A stretch of 64,000 nucleotides of DNA from Phycicoccus jejuensis (GCF_000720925.1 NZ_JOEE01000002.1:124001-188000); one strand, 5' to 3'; positions 8,522 through 19,244 are shown, counted from the stretch's first letter. The notes: a model not told the origin generated them from the sequence alone. A program made the numbers and translations.

Positions 8522-8555
8522 GGCCCCCGGGAAGGCCCAGTCACTCCCGGGGGCC
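8522..8555 (-). terminator. Terminator hairpin after the SDR gene
   Basis: An 11-bp stem, GGCCCCCGGGA with TCCCGGGGGCC, and a 12-nt loop about 60 nt beyond the SDR stop. It likely ends the polyol operon transcript on the minus strand. Confidence 0.65.
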
Positions 8556-8617
8556 CCGTGACGGCACCGCCGGCCGGCCGGGCAGGGTCGCCGGCCGGCG
8601 GTCGCTCGGGGGATGCC

Positions 8618-9361
8618 TCAGTGCTGCTCGGCGAGGCTCCACATCGTCCAGAGCTCGGTGCGCATCCGCCGCGGCTGCTGGAGCACGTGGACGACGGCGC
8701 CGCCGATGTCGGCCGGCTCCATGAACGGCCCCTGCGACGGGTCGCCGTCGCCGAAGCGTCCGTCGGCCGCCGCGAACGGGGTGTTGACCCCCGCGGGCGC
8801 GATGACCGTCGTCCGGATGCCCTCGCCGCGCAGCTCGCGGTCGAGGGCGTAGCCGAGGTTCACCTGGGCGCCCTTGGTCGCGGCGTACACCGCCTCCTTG
8901 CCACCGCCGATGAGCAGGCCCGCGACCGAGGCGAGGACGACGAGGTCGCCACCGTCGCCCTGGGCGCGGAACTGCCGCACCGCGGCCCGCGTGGTCCAGA
9001 TGGTGCCCTTGAGCGTGACGTCGACCATCAGCTCGACCTCGTCGGCGCTCTGGTCGAGCACCCCGCCGTAGAAGCCGACGGCGGCGTTGGCGACGACCGA
9101 GTCGACCCGGCCCCACGCCTCCACCCCGGCGGCGACCAGCCGGTCGGCGGTCTCCTCGTGGCGGACGTCGCCGACGACGGGGACGACGTGGTCCGACCCC
9201 AGCTCCTCGACGAGCCGGTCCAGCCCCTCGGGGCGCAGGTCCCCGGCGACGACGCGGGCCCCGGCCTCGACGGCCAGCCGGACCGTCGCCCCACCGATGC
9301 CCCCGCCGGCTCCGGTGACGGCGACGACCGTGCCGGTCAGGTCGCGGCTCGGCGCGGGCAT
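8618..9361 (-). CDS. SDR-family oxidoreductase (probable polyol or sugar-alcohol dehydrogenase)
   Basis: A 247-aa classical short-chain dehydrogenase. The nucleotide-binding motif TGAGGGIG lies near residue 17, NAAV (variant of NNAG) around 92, the catalytic serine in LASVAG, and the active site YAATK near 158. GDLRPE after the second strand places an acidic residue where NAD-preferring enzymes have one. It is last in the operon behind the permeases, 37 nt after the MalG-type gene. It probably oxidises the imported polyol or a product of it; substrate is inferred from context only. Confidence 0.88.
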   Translation of the reverse strand: MPAPSRDLTGTVVAVTGAGGGIGGATVRLAVEAGARVVAGDLRPEGLDRLVEELGSDHVVPVVGDVRHEETADRLVAAGVEAWGRVDSVVANAAVGFYGGVLDQSADEVELMVDVTLKGTIWTTRAAVRQFRAQGDGGDLVVLASVAGLLIGGGKEAVYAATKGAQVNLGYALDRELRGEGIRTTVIAPAGVNTPFAAADGRFGDGDPSQGPFMEPADIGGAVVHVLQQPRRMRTELWTMWSLAEQH

Positions 9362-9398
9362 CAGACCACGACCCGACGAGCAGGGGACGACGTCCGGG

Positions 9399-10214
9399 TC
9401 ACTTGATGGCTCCCATCGACAGGCCGCGGACGAGCTGCTTCTGGGCGACCCAGCCCGCGACGATGACCGGCAGCGCGGCGATGGTCGCCGCCGCCGAGAG
9501 GACCGCGAGGAACTGCCCGCGGCCGTCGACGAACGAGCCGAGGAACGGCGGCGTCGTGCGGGCGGCCGACGAGGTGAGCAGCGTCGCGAGGAAGTACTCG
9601 TTCCAGCTGAAGATGAACGTGATGAGCGCGGCCGACGCGACGCCGGGCAGCACGAGCGGCAGCGCGACCCGGAAGATCTCGCGGCCGAGGCCGGCGCCGT
9701 CGACGCGACAGGCCTCGATGATTTCGAACGGCACCTCGAGGAAGAACGAGCGCATCATCCACACCGCCACCGGCAGGTTCACCGCGCCGTAGACGACGGC
9801 GAGCATGTAGATGTTGTCGAGCAGCCCGAGCGTCTTGAGGATCATGAACAGCGGCAGCACGACGGCGGCCAGCGGCATGAACCGCGTCGAGATGAAGAAC
9901 GACAGCGCGTTCTCGACGTTCTTGACCCGGCGGATCGACAGGGCGTAGGCCGCCGGGATGGCGAGGACGACCGCGATGATCGTCGCCGTCACCGCCGCGG
10001 TCACCGAGTTGAGCAGGTAGCCCTTCATCCCGCGGTCCATCGCGAGCTGGTAGCCCTCGGTCGACGGCGAGAAGAACAGCTTCGGGTTGACCGACGAGGC
10101 GACCGACTCGGGCTTGAAGCCGTTGAGGATCATCCAGAAGACGGGGAAGAAGAACGCGAGCACGAGCACCCACGTGAGCGCGGTGACCAGGGAGCCACGG
10201 AGCGAGCGGTTCAT
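9399..10214 (-). CDS. Carbohydrate ABC transporter permease, MalG type (SmoG-like)
   Basis: A 271-aa inner-membrane permease with six helices. The EAA loop reads EACRVDGAGLGREIFRVALPLV. Its ATG overlaps the stop of the MalF-type permease by 4 bp (ATGA), so the two are translationally coupled and should form a heterodimer. No ATPase gene lies in this operon, so a shared MsmK/MsiK-type ATPase encoded elsewhere is expected, as is common for actinobacterial CUT1 importers. Sorbitol/mannitol as substrate is inferred from the neighbouring dehydrogenases. Confidence 0.93.
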   Translation of the reverse strand: MNRSLRGSLVTALTWVLVLAFFFPVFWMILNGFKPESVASSVNPKLFFSPSTEGYQLAMDRGMKGYLLNSVTAAVTATIIAVVLAIPAAYALSIRRVKNVENALSFFISTRFMPLAAVVLPLFMILKTLGLLDNIYMLAVVYGAVNLPVAVWMMRSFFLEVPFEIIEACRVDGAGLGREIFRVALPLVLPGVASAALITFIFSWNEYFLATLLTSSAARTTPPFLGSFVDGRGQFLAVLSAAATIAALPVIVAGWVAQKQLVRGLSMGAIK

Positions 10215-11143
10215 CGGCTGCCTCCTGCCATGAAGACCTTGAAGAGGGTGCGCAGCGCCACGGTCGCGACGATGATCGTGAGGATCACCGTGACGACGCC
10301 GTAGGCCGCGGCCTGCCCGACGTCCAGGCCGATGAAGGCCCGCTCGTAGAGCAGGTAGGCCAGCGTCTTCGTGCCGCCGGTGCCCTTGGTGAGGATGGCG
10401 ATGGGGTCGAAGACCTGGAGGATGATGACCGACCCCAGGAGGACGCCGATCTCGACGTACATCCGCAGGTGGGGCAGCGTGATCCACGTGAAGGTGCGCC
10501 ACGTGCCGGCGCCGTCGACCTGCGCCGCCTCGAGGATGCCCTTGTCCTGGCCCTGCAGCCCGGCCAGGAGGATGAGCATCATGAACGGGGTGAACTGCCA
10601 CGTGAGGACGATGACGACCGAGAGCATGGGGTGCTCGGTCGACCACGACACGACGGGCAGGCCCAGCGTGCGGGAGAGCCAGTTGAGGATGCCGATGTTC
10701 GTGTCGAACATCGAGTACTTCCAGATGAGCGAGGCCGCCGCCGGCATGACGAGGAACGGCGTGATCATCAGCGTGCGGGCGATGGCCCGGCCGCGGAAGG
10801 GCCGGTCGAGGAGGATCGCGAAGATCATCCCGAGGGCCACCGAGAGGATGACCGAGAAGGCCGTGATGAGGACGGTCGCCAGCACCGAGGGCCAGAGGTC
10901 CCCCGAGGTCAGCGCCGACGCGTAGTTGGACAGACCCGTGAACCCGCGGTCGTTGGGGTAGAGCAGGTTCCAGCGGAGCAGCGAGTAGACGATGGTCACG
11001 ACGAACGGGACCTGCGTCAGGAGGATCAGGAAGATGACGGCGGGCAGCAGCAGCCCGCGCGCGGTCCGCAGCTCCTTCTTGTTCACCCGCCTGGGTTCGG
11101 TGGCGGTCTCGGCCTCCACCGTGTCGAGCTCGGTCACGGTCAT
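10211..11143 (-). CDS. Carbohydrate ABC transporter permease, MalF type (SmoF-like)
   Basis: A 310-aa inner-membrane permease. Six helices, the first LLLPAVIFLILLTQVPFVVT after a charged N-terminus. The EAA loop is EAAQVDGAGTWRTFTWITLP. The ATG at 11143 is chosen because AAGGGAG lies at proper spacing; the frame is open further upstream but only through the intergenic hairpin. It partners the MalG-type permease with which it overlaps. It is separated from the binding-protein gene by a 19-bp stem hairpin that should lower its expression relative to that gene. Confidence 0.93.
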   Translation of the reverse strand: MTVTELDTVEAETATEPRRVNKKELRTARGLLLPAVIFLILLTQVPFVVTIVYSLLRWNLLYPNDRGFTGLSNYASALTSGDLWPSVLATVLITAFSVILSVALGMIFAILLDRPFRGRAIARTLMITPFLVMPAAASLIWKYSMFDTNIGILNWLSRTLGLPVVSWSTEHPMLSVVIVLTWQFTPFMMLILLAGLQGQDKGILEAAQVDGAGTWRTFTWITLPHLRMYVEIGVLLGSVIILQVFDPIAILTKGTGGTKTLAYLLYERAFIGLDVGQAAAYGVVTVILTIIVATVALRTLFKVFMAGGSR

Positions 11144-11183
11144 CTGGGCACTCCCTTGTGCGAGCGGTCTGGCGGGGATGTGG

Positions 11184-11230
11184 CGACGGGTGCCGAGGCC
11201 GGCCGGGGGGACCGGCCTCGGCACCCGTCG
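11184..11230 (-). terminator. Intra-operon hairpin between binding protein and permeases
   Basis: A perfect 19-bp inverted repeat (11184-11202 with 11212-11230; arms begin CGACGGGTGCCGAGG) around a 9-nt loop. It lies between the binding-protein stop and the MalF start, where partial termination or 3'-end protection usually makes binding protein outnumber permease. Confidence 0.8.
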
Positions 11231-11248
11231 CTCACGGGGTGTTGCGGG

Positions 11249-12616
11249 TCAGCTCTTGTGCTTGTCGCCCGCGGCCTGGGCGAGCGACTGGCACTTGGCG
11301 AGGGCGTCGTCGACCGACGAGCGGCCGGCGAGGTAGTCCGCCACGAGCTGGGCGCACTGGTTGCCGACGTCCTGGAACTCGGGGATCGAGACGTACTGGA
11401 TGCCGACCCACGGCTGCGGGTTGACGCCCGGCTGCTTCGGGTTGACCGAGCTCATGACGTCGAGCGTGATCGGGGCGTAGGCGGCCGCGGCCTCCTTGTA
11501 CTCCGGGATCTCGTAGGTCGAGGTGCGCGAGCCCGGGGGCACGTTGGACCAGCCGATCTGCTGACCGACGAGCTTGATGTAGTCCTTGCTCGTCGCCCAC
11601 TTGACGAACTTCAGCGCGGCGTCCTTCTGCTTGGTCGAGGACGGGATGGCGAGGTTCCAGCTCCAGAGCCAGCCGGACTGCTGGGTCTTCTCGACCGGCA
11701 TGTGCGCGTAGCCCATCTTGCCCTTGACCGGCGAGTCGTCGGCCTCGAGCATCGACGCGGCGACGGAGGCGTCGGCCCACATCGCGGCCTTGCCCTCCTT
11801 GAGCGCGGTGAGGCACTCGTTGAAGCTGTACGACACCGGGTCCTTCTCGCCGGACTCGTCGAGCATCGTCTTGTAGAAGGTGACGGCCTGCTTCCACTCC
11901 GGGGTGTCGACCGTCGCGTTCCACTGCTCGTCGTACCAGTTGCCGCCGAAGGCCTGCACGACCGTCGTCAGCGGGGCGAAGAGGTCACCCCAGCCGGGCT
12001 TGCCGCGCATGCAGATGCCGGCCATGTCGGCGGAGTTGACCTTCTTGGCCGCCTCCGCGACCTGCTGCCAGGTGGGGGTGTCGCCGAGCGTGACGCCCGC
12101 CTTGTCGAGGACCTCCTTGTTGTACATGAGGATGGAGGACTCGCCGTAGAACGGGACCGCGAACAGCTTGCCGTCGTAGGTGTTGACGTCGCGCACCGGC
12201 GGGAGGAGGTCGTCGACGTCGTAGGCCGAGTCGGACTGCAGGTCCGGCGTGAGGTCGACGAGCCAGCCGTTGGCGCCCCACTGCGGCGTCTCGTACGCGC
12301 CGATGGTGACGATGTCGTACTGGCCGGCGCCGCTCGCGACGTCCGCGGTCACGGCGGCGCGCAGGTCGCCCTCCTCCATGACCTGGAAGTTGACGGTCGT
12401 GCCGGGGTTGGCCTTCTCGTACTCGGACTTGAGCTTCTCCATGTCCTTCATCTGGCCGTTGTTCACGGTGGCCACGTTGAGGGTGACGTTCCCGCCCCCG
12501 CCGCCACCGGCGGAGCCCGAGTCCGTGGAGACGTTCCCCGACGAGCAGGCGGCCAGGGCGAGGGCCGAAGCCAGCGCACCGGCGCCGAAGGTCAGGGCGC
12601 GCTTCGTGGTGAGCAT
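11249..12616 (-). CDS. Carbohydrate-binding lipoprotein of ABC importer (SmoE-like)
   Basis: A 455-aa extracellular solute-binding protein, family 1 type. Signal peptide with a lipobox: LALAACSSG, lipidated cysteine near residue 24. Mature features include the NVATVNNGQMKDMEKLKSEY strand-helix start, YDIVTIGAYETPQWG, and LFAVPFYGESSILMYNKEVL, which match sorbitol/mannitol-type binding proteins. The ATG at 12616 is preceded by AAAGGAG at 7-nt spacing. It is first gene of the operon, divergent from the AraC regulator. Polyol specificity is inferred from family resemblance and from the mannitol dehydrogenase nearby. Confidence 0.92.
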   Translation of the reverse strand: MLTTKRALTFGAGALASALALAACSSGNVSTDSGSAGGGGGGNVTLNVATVNNGQMKDMEKLKSEYEKANPGTTVNFQVMEEGDLRAAVTADVASGAGQYDIVTIGAYETPQWGANGWLVDLTPDLQSDSAYDVDDLLPPVRDVNTYDGKLFAVPFYGESSILMYNKEVLDKAGVTLGDTPTWQQVAEAAKKVNSADMAGICMRGKPGWGDLFAPLTTVVQAFGGNWYDEQWNATVDTPEWKQAVTFYKTMLDESGEKDPVSYSFNECLTALKEGKAAMWADASVAASMLEADDSPVKGKMGYAHMPVEKTQQSGWLWSWNLAIPSSTKQKDAALKFVKWATSKDYIKLVGQQIGWSNVPPGSRTSTYEIPEYKEAAAAYAPITLDVMSSVNPKQPGVNPQPWVGIQYVSIPEFQDVGNQCAQLVADYLAGRSSVDDALAKCQSLAQAAGDKHKS

Positions 12617-12716
12617 GCCTAACTCCTTTGGTAGGTCTTTCCCCCACCCGTCCCCGGGAGGAGGTCCCCGAGCCCGGGGAGCGTTCCGCGTCGCCTTGCC
12701 GCGGTGGAACACCGGC

Positions 12717-12746
12717 AACGTAGAAGGCGGGCGCGCCGGGCGACAA
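12717..12746 (-). promoter_or_regulatory. Candidate promoter of the polyol transport operon
   Basis: Read on the minus strand: TTGTCG, an 18-nt spacer, TACGTT. The start would lie about 90-95 nt before the binding-protein ATG. It sits in the divergent region shared with the AraC gene, where that regulator is expected to bind. Inferred from consensus only. Confidence 0.35.
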
Positions 12747-12871
12747 GGACCATGCGCCTCGTCGTTTCGGTACTATTTTTCCGTGCTCACCCGTGCGGGT
12801 GACCGTACGGCTGAGCGGCACCGCTGCACGCGGCACCGTGAGCGGGGTCCTGACGAGGATGTCAACGAGGA

Positions 12872-13906
12872 GTGGTGACGATTTCGTATCAGTCCACCGG
12901 CACGCCGCGGCTCCGGCTCGCGGGCTTTCCCTCGCTGGCCGTCGAGGGCGTCGACCCCGACACCCCCCTGGTGCGCGGCCCGTACCCGGACGCGCCGCGG
13001 CGCGAGATCATCCCGCCGCACCCCCAGCACGCGCTGCGCGTGCTCACCCACGACTTCCCGAGCGAGATCTGCGGCTGGGGGGCGCACCCCGAGTACGAGA
13101 TCCACCTCATCACCAAGTCGCACGGGTCGTTCATCGCCGGCGACCACGTCGGGACCTTCTCCCCCGGCCATGTGAGCATCATGGGCCCGAACCTGCCGCA
13201 CGACTGGGTGAGCGACCTCGAGCCGGGCCAGGTCGCCGTCGACCGCGACGCCGTGATCCAGTTCTCCGACGACTGGATCCGGCAGTGCATGCGGCTCATC
13301 CCGGAGCTCCAGGAGGTCGACGAGGTGCTGCGCCTCTCGACGCGCGGGCTCGTCTTCTCCGGGGCCACGGCGTGGCGCGCGGCCGAGACGATCCTCGAGG
13401 TGACGCGCACCCAGGGCGCCGAGCAGATGGCGCACTTCTTCCGCCTGCTCGGGCTCTTCGCGGCCGCTCCCGCCGAGGAGCGCGACGTCGTCGCCAGCGA
13501 GTGGCTCGGCCGACCGACCGACGCCGGCTCGCTCGGCGCGGTCGAGGCCGGGCTCGCGTACATCTTCGAGAACCTCACCGGCGACATCCGGCTCTCGACG
13601 GCCGCGCGGATGGCCTACATGTCGGAGCCGACGTTCTCGAAGTACTTCAAGTCGGCGACCGGGATGACCTTCAGCAACATGGTCAAGAAGCTGCGGATCG
13701 CCCACGCCCGCAGGCTGATCGACACGACCGAGCACCCGATCGCGCAGGTGGCGGCGATGAGCGGCTACCACAACATGGCGAACTTCAACCGGCAGTTCCT
13801 CGCCGAGGTCGGCACCACGCCGACGTCGTACCGCAAGCTCGAGTCGTCGCAGAAGCCGCCGCCCGAGGTCTTCAGCCTCGGCCTGCGGGCGCCCGTCGAG
13901 CCCTGA
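12872..13906 (+). CDS. AraC-family transcriptional regulator
   Basis: A 344-aa regulator. The N-terminal half has a cupin-like ligand-binding fold (YEIHLITKSHGSFIAGDHVG, then SPGHVSIMGPNLPHDW). The C-terminal about 100 residues hold two helix-turn-helix motifs (LSTAARMAYMSEPTFSKYFK and IAQVAAMSGYHNMANFNRQF) and the closing PTSYR. Two adjacent GTG codons at 12872 and 12875 could start it; GAGGAG lies directly in front with unusually short spacing. Divergent from the polyol importer and convergent with the mannitol dehydrogenase, so it is the likely polyol-responsive activator of both. Confidence 0.93.
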   Translation: MVTISYQSTGTPRLRLAGFPSLAVEGVDPDTPLVRGPYPDAPRREIIPPHPQHALRVLTHDFPSEICGWGAHPEYEIHLITKSHGSFIAGDHVGTFSPGHVSIMGPNLPHDWVSDLEPGQVAVDRDAVIQFSDDWIRQCMRLIPELQEVDEVLRLSTRGLVFSGATAWRAAETILEVTRTQGAEQMAHFFRLLGLFAAAPAEERDVVASEWLGRPTDAGSLGAVEAGLAYIFENLTGDIRLSTAARMAYMSEPTFSKYFKSATGMTFSNMVKKLRIAHARRLIDTTEHPIAQVAAMSGYHNMANFNRQFLAEVGTTPTSYRKLESSQKPPPEVFSLGLRAPVEP

Positions 13907-13939
13907 GGTCCTGACGGCGCCCGACGGCGCCCGGCCCGC

Positions 13940-15406
<1,467 letters not shown>

Positions 15407-15551
15407 CGGAGGGGTCCTTTCGCGCGCGGCCCGCCGCCGCTGTCACGCGCGACGTCGCGGGTCCGTCCCGCATGAAACCAAGGTTCGGGCCGCGTGGGGA
15501 GACCCCGGGCCGGGACGGGAACGAAAGCACCAGCACCCGAGGACTTCGTAT

Positions 15552-15580
15552 CGGTCCGACCGCCCGGTGCGGCCGGACCG
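15552..15580 (-). terminator. Terminator hairpin after the LytR-CpsA-Psr gene
   Basis: Stem CGGTCCG with CGGACCG, extended by CCGC/GCGG after one mismatch, starting 5 nt past the stop on the minus strand. Short but well placed. Confidence 0.5.
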
Positions 15581-15584
15581 CGCC

Positions 15585-17036
15585 TCAGGCGCAGATGTCC
15601 TGGTCGGCGGTGCGGGCCTCGATCGTCTTCTCGGGGGACGGCGGGCTGATCGAGGGGCTGGGGACCGGGTCGGACCCGAGGCGGTTCGGCAGCTCGACGA
15701 CGGTCTTGGCCCCGGGGCCGATCACCACGCGGATCGTCGTGCCGAGGCCGTCCGCCTTCTCGGTCTTCGAGCCGGGGAAGGCGGCCGCGACCGTGCGGGC
15801 CGCCTGCTCCTGCCCGGAGGTGTACTGGACGAGGACGCCCTCGGTGCGCTCGGCCGTCGAGGCGGTCGTGACGAGGGGGAAGCCCTGGACCTTCAGCGCG
15901 TCGGCCTCCTGCTTGGCGAGGCCGTCGACCCCGGTCGCGTTGACGACCGCGACACCGGCGACGTCGGCGGGGCTGACGGTCAGCGGCGCCGCGCTGGCGG
16001 TCGGCGTCGGCTTCTTCGTGGGGCCGTCGAGCGGCTCGTCGGTGCGGATCTTCGTCCACAGCGTCTCGGCGGCAGAGGTCCACTGGACCCGGTTGGCGTC
16101 CGACGTGTACGGCTCGACCGGCACGGTGACGAACGCGACGTTCTTGATGCCGACGTCCTGCACTGAGGTCGCGAGGTCGCGCATCGTGCCGAGCCCCATG
16201 TCCTCGTCGGTCGTCAGCGACCTGGTCGCCGCGTCGAGGAAGCCGTAGAGCTTGTCGGGCCGCAGCAGCAGGGAGGTGCGGGTGGCCTCCTGGACGATCG
16301 AGGAGAGGAACGCCTGCTGACGCTTGATCCGGCCGAGGTCGGAGCCGTCACCCTCGGTGTAGCGGACGCGCACGTAGCCGAGCGCCTGGGTGCCGTCGAG
16401 GACGTGACGTCCGGCCGCGAGCTTGAGGTGCGCCCGCCGGTCGTCGATGGCGACGGGCGTGCAGACCGGGACGCCACCGAGCGCGTCGACCATCCCCTTG
16501 AAGCCGTTGAAGTCCACGACCGCGAAGTGGTTGATGAACACCCCGGTGTTCGCCTCGATCGTGTTGATGAGGCAGGCGGGACCGCCCAGGCTGAACGCGG
16601 CGTTGAACTGCTGCACCGGCCACTGCTGCTTGGGGACCTTCGCGTCGCAGTTCGGCGGGATGGGCACCATCGAGTCACGGGGGATCGAGACGACGGTGAC
16701 GTGCTTGCGGTCACCGGACAGGTGCGCGATGAGCGTGGTGTCGGAGCGGGCCCCCTGGACGGTCGCACCGTCGCCGGTGCCCTGCCCCACCCGGGTGTCG
16801 GAGCCGATGAGGAGGATGTTCGTCGGGTCCGCGTCGACCGGGGTCGGACGGTCCTGCGAGAGCGCGCTGCTGATGTCGAGCCGGCTGATGTTGCCGTCGA
16901 GGCGCCACCACGCGGCGCCGCCGACGAGGGCGGCCACGACGACGAACACGACGAGGACGGTGACGATGCGCCGGCGCCGGGGTCGACGCGTGGCGCGCGC
17001 GCGCTCGGCGCGCGCCCTCCGGGTGGGCTGCGACAC
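15585..17036 (-). CDS. LytR-CpsA-Psr (LCP) family protein with LytR_C domain
   Basis: A 483-aa cell-envelope protein. LCP enzymes attach polyprenyl-linked glycopolymers such as arabinogalactan or teichoic acid to peptidoglycan. An Arg-rich cytoplasmic tail leads into one membrane helix at about 24-47. The LCP domain (about 75-290) shows NILLIGSDTR, RSDTTLIAHL, the VVSIPRDSMVPIP loop, and YVRVRYTEGDGSDLGRIKRQ with its conserved Asp and Arg residues. A LytR_C domain follows at about 355-450 (VAVVNATGVDGLAKQEADAL). GTG start at 17036 with GGAG upstream. Divergent from a penicillin-binding protein, consistent with a cell-wall locus. Confidence 0.93.
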   Translation of the reverse strand: MSQPTRRARAERARATRRPRRRRIVTVLVVFVVVAALVGGAAWWRLDGNISRLDISSALSQDRPTPVDADPTNILLIGSDTRVGQGTGDGATVQGARSDTTLIAHLSGDRKHVTVVSIPRDSMVPIPPNCDAKVPKQQWPVQQFNAAFSLGGPACLINTIEANTGVFINHFAVVDFNGFKGMVDALGGVPVCTPVAIDDRRAHLKLAAGRHVLDGTQALGYVRVRYTEGDGSDLGRIKRQQAFLSSIVQEATRTSLLLRPDKLYGFLDAATRSLTTDEDMGLGTMRDLATSVQDVGIKNVAFVTVPVEPYTSDANRVQWTSAAETLWTKIRTDEPLDGPTKKPTPTASAAPLTVSPADVAGVAVVNATGVDGLAKQEADALKVQGFPLVTTASTAERTEGVLVQYTSGQEQAARTVAAAFPGSKTEKADGLGTTIRVVIGPGAKTVVELPNRLGSDPVPSPSISPPSPEKTIEARTADQDICA

Positions 17037-17195
17037 GGTCTGCTCCTTCGGTGCCGACCGTGTCCGGCCGGTGGGCCGGGCGAAAGAGGTACGGACGACC
17101 GTCCGAGTGTACGGACGCCACCTGTGCGGCGGCTGGAAACGCGAGCACCGGCGTCGCGTCGGGCGGCCCGGGGACCCATCGGGTTGGATGTCCCC

Positions 17196-19073
17196 ATGGG
17201 ACGTCGCACGGGGTGGGTGCTCGGGGTGGTCGCGGCGCTGGTCGTGGTGGCCGGCGGCGGGGCGTGGTGGACGCTCGCCCGAGGCGATGCGCAGGACGAC
17301 GCGGCCCGGGCCGCCCTGGCCCGCTACGCCGCCGCCTGGCAGGGCAAGGACCTCTCGGCCGTCCCCTTCGCGACCGGTGGCGCGGGCACGGACTTCGCGG
17401 CGGCGGTCAAGGGCCTCGGGTCGGCGTCCGTGTCCGCGCGTCCCGGTGCCCTGACGCGCGACGGAGCCACCGCCACCGCCTCCCTCGACGTCACGTGGAC
17501 GCTCCCCGGCGACGTGGCGTGGAGCTACCGCACCCCCGTGCGCCTCGTCGAGCGCGGCGACCGCTGGCTCGTCGCCGGCCCGACCGACGGCTCCCCGTGG
17601 CACCCCTCGCTCGCGGCCGGCGAGCGCCTCGCCCTGAAGCGCACCGCGCCCACCCGCGGCGACCTGCTCGACCGCGACGGTGAGCCGCTCATGCCGCAGG
17701 GCATCGTCTACCAGGTGCAGCTCGACCCCGTGCGCGCCGACGCCGCCGACGCCGCGGCGCTCGAGAAGGTGACCGGGGTGCGCGCCGGCTCGGTGGTCGA
17801 GGCGCTGGCCCAGCGCGAGAAGTCGGGGTCGCAGGCGCCCATCCCGGTCATCACCTACCGGGAGTCCGACTACCGCTCGCGCGAGGCCCGGCTCGACGCC
17901 ATCACGGGGGTCATCGCCCCGAGCGCGACCCAGCCCCTCGGCCGGACGCGGACGTTCGGCCAGCCCCTCCTCGGCTCCGTCGGGGAGGTGACGGCCGAGG
18001 TCGTCGAGGGCAGCGACGGGCGGTACGTCGCCGGCGACCGCGCGGGCATCAGCGGGCTGCAGCGGCAGTACGACCCCGAGCTCGCGGGGCGCCCGGGCCT
18101 CACGGTCGAGGCCGGCGACCGGACCGTGTTCGAGTCCGCCCCGACGGCCGGCTCGGACGTCAGCACCTCCCTCGACCCCGGCGTCCAGGAGGCGGCGGAG
18201 CAGGCCCTCGCGGAGTCGAAGCTCGGCGTCCCCGGGGCCGTCGTCGCCGTCGACGTCCGCAGCGGTGAGGTGCTCGCCGCCGCGAGCTCCCCGAGCAGCG
18301 GGTTCGACCGCGCGATCACCGGCAAGTACCCGCCCGGCTCCACCTTCAAGATCGCCTCGACCTACGCCTACCTGACCAAGGGCCTCACCACCCCGACGAG
18401 CACCGTGCCCTGCCCGAAGACGATCACCGTCGACGGTCGCTCGTTCCGCAACTACGCCGGTGAGTCCATCCCCGGCTCGGTCCCGTTCGCGCAGGACTTC
18501 GCGCACTCGTGCAACACGGCCTTCATCTCGCTCTCGCAGCGACTCGGCACGACCGACCTGACCGAGGCGGCGAAGGCGCTCGGCATCGGGGCGGGATGGG
18601 GGTCGACGCTCGGCGTCGCGGGCGCGTTCGACGGCAGCATCCCCGAGACGCGCAAGGGCACCGACCAGGCCGCGGCGGTCATCGGCCAGGCCCGGACCGA
18701 GGCCTCGCCGCTCTCCCTCGCGGTGATGTCGGGCAGCGTCGCGCGCGGCACCTACGTGCCGCCGGTGCTCGTGCGCAGCGGGACGACGCCACGGCCCACC
18801 CCGCTCGACGGCCAGGCCGTCGCGCAGCTGCGCGCGATGATGGGCGAGGTCGTCTCGAGCGGCACCGCGACGACGCTGCGCGGCACCCCCGGCGGGACTG
18901 TCCGCGGCAAGACCGGTACCGCCGACCACGGCGTCGACGAGAAGCCGTACACGTGGTTCACCGGCTACCAGGGGCAGGTGGCGTTCGCCGTCCTCGTCGA
19001 GGAGGGCGTGAGCGGCGGGCAGACCGCGGCGCCGGTCGCCAAGCGGTTCCTCACCGCCCTCGCCGAGCGCTGA
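17196..19073 (+). CDS. Penicillin-binding protein (transpeptidase) with MecA_N-type domain
   Basis: A 625-aa membrane-anchored D,D-transpeptidase that cross-links peptidoglycan. TM helix about 7-27, an NTF2-like MecA_N domain about 35-150, a dimerisation region about 160-310 (TRGDLLDRDGEPL), then the transpeptidase domain. All three active-site motifs are seen: S382-x-x-K385 (STFK), S438-x-N440 (SCN) and K572-T-G (KTGTA). The length and MecA_N domain match the PbpA/PBP2a-like class B group. The ATG at 17196 gives the proper membrane anchor. High-level beta-lactam resistance should not be assumed; this domain layout is common in actinobacteria. Confidence 0.94.
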   Translation: MGRRTGWVLGVVAALVVVAGGGAWWTLARGDAQDDAARAALARYAAAWQGKDLSAVPFATGGAGTDFAAAVKGLGSASVSARPGALTRDGATATASLDVTWTLPGDVAWSYRTPVRLVERGDRWLVAGPTDGSPWHPSLAAGERLALKRTAPTRGDLLDRDGEPLMPQGIVYQVQLDPVRADAADAAALEKVTGVRAGSVVEALAQREKSGSQAPIPVITYRESDYRSREARLDAITGVIAPSATQPLGRTRTFGQPLLGSVGEVTAEVVEGSDGRYVAGDRAGISGLQRQYDPELAGRPGLTVEAGDRTVFESAPTAGSDVSTSLDPGVQEAAEQALAESKLGVPGAVVAVDVRSGEVLAAASSPSSGFDRAITGKYPPGSTFKIASTYAYLTKGLTTPTSTVPCPKTITVDGRSFRNYAGESIPGSVPFAQDFAHSCNTAFISLSQRLGTTDLTEAAKALGIGAGWGSTLGVAGAFDGSIPETRKGTDQAAAVIGQARTEASPLSLAVMSGSVARGTYVPPVLVRSGTTPRPTPLDGQAVAQLRAMMGEVVSSGTATTLRGTPGGTVRGKTGTADHGVDEKPYTWFTGYQGQVAFAVLVEEGVSGGQTAAPVAKRFLTALAER

Positions 19074-19090
19074 CCGCGCCCCCCGCACGG

Positions 19091-19210
19091 GGTCGAGTGC
19101 GCACGTGGTTGCCCCGGCGACCGTCTGCGCCCTCGACTCGAGCGTTCACGACATCGGCCCGGAGTCGAGTGCGCGAGTGGTCGCCCCGGCGACCGTCTGC
19201 GCCCTCGACC
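19091..19210. repeat. Type D palindromes, pair 1
   Basis: Two imperfect palindromes of about 50 bp start 70 bp apart (19091-19139 and 19161-19210). Each reads GTCGAGTGCGC, a variable GTGG, then a GC-rich centre CCCCGGCGACCG, and closes with GCGCCCTCGAC. Same-strand orientation for both copies. Similar pairs occur at 62.7 and 63.8 kb. They lie downstream of the PBP gene and the convergent cold shock gene. Confidence 0.8.
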
Positions 19211-19244
19211 GCGGCGGACGGGGCGACAGCCGGGCCCGGACGCG

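Noticed and set aside
17196..19073. Acquired beta-lactam resistance PBP2a (mecA)
   Set aside because: The MecA_N domain is also native to many actinobacterial PBPs, composition matches the genome and the neighbours are cell-wall genes, so transfer is not indicated.
15585..19088. A 1167-aa minus-strand gene
   Set aside because: Codons upstream of 17036 are antisense to the penicillin-binding protein, which has complete motifs. The real gene is the 483-aa LCP protein.
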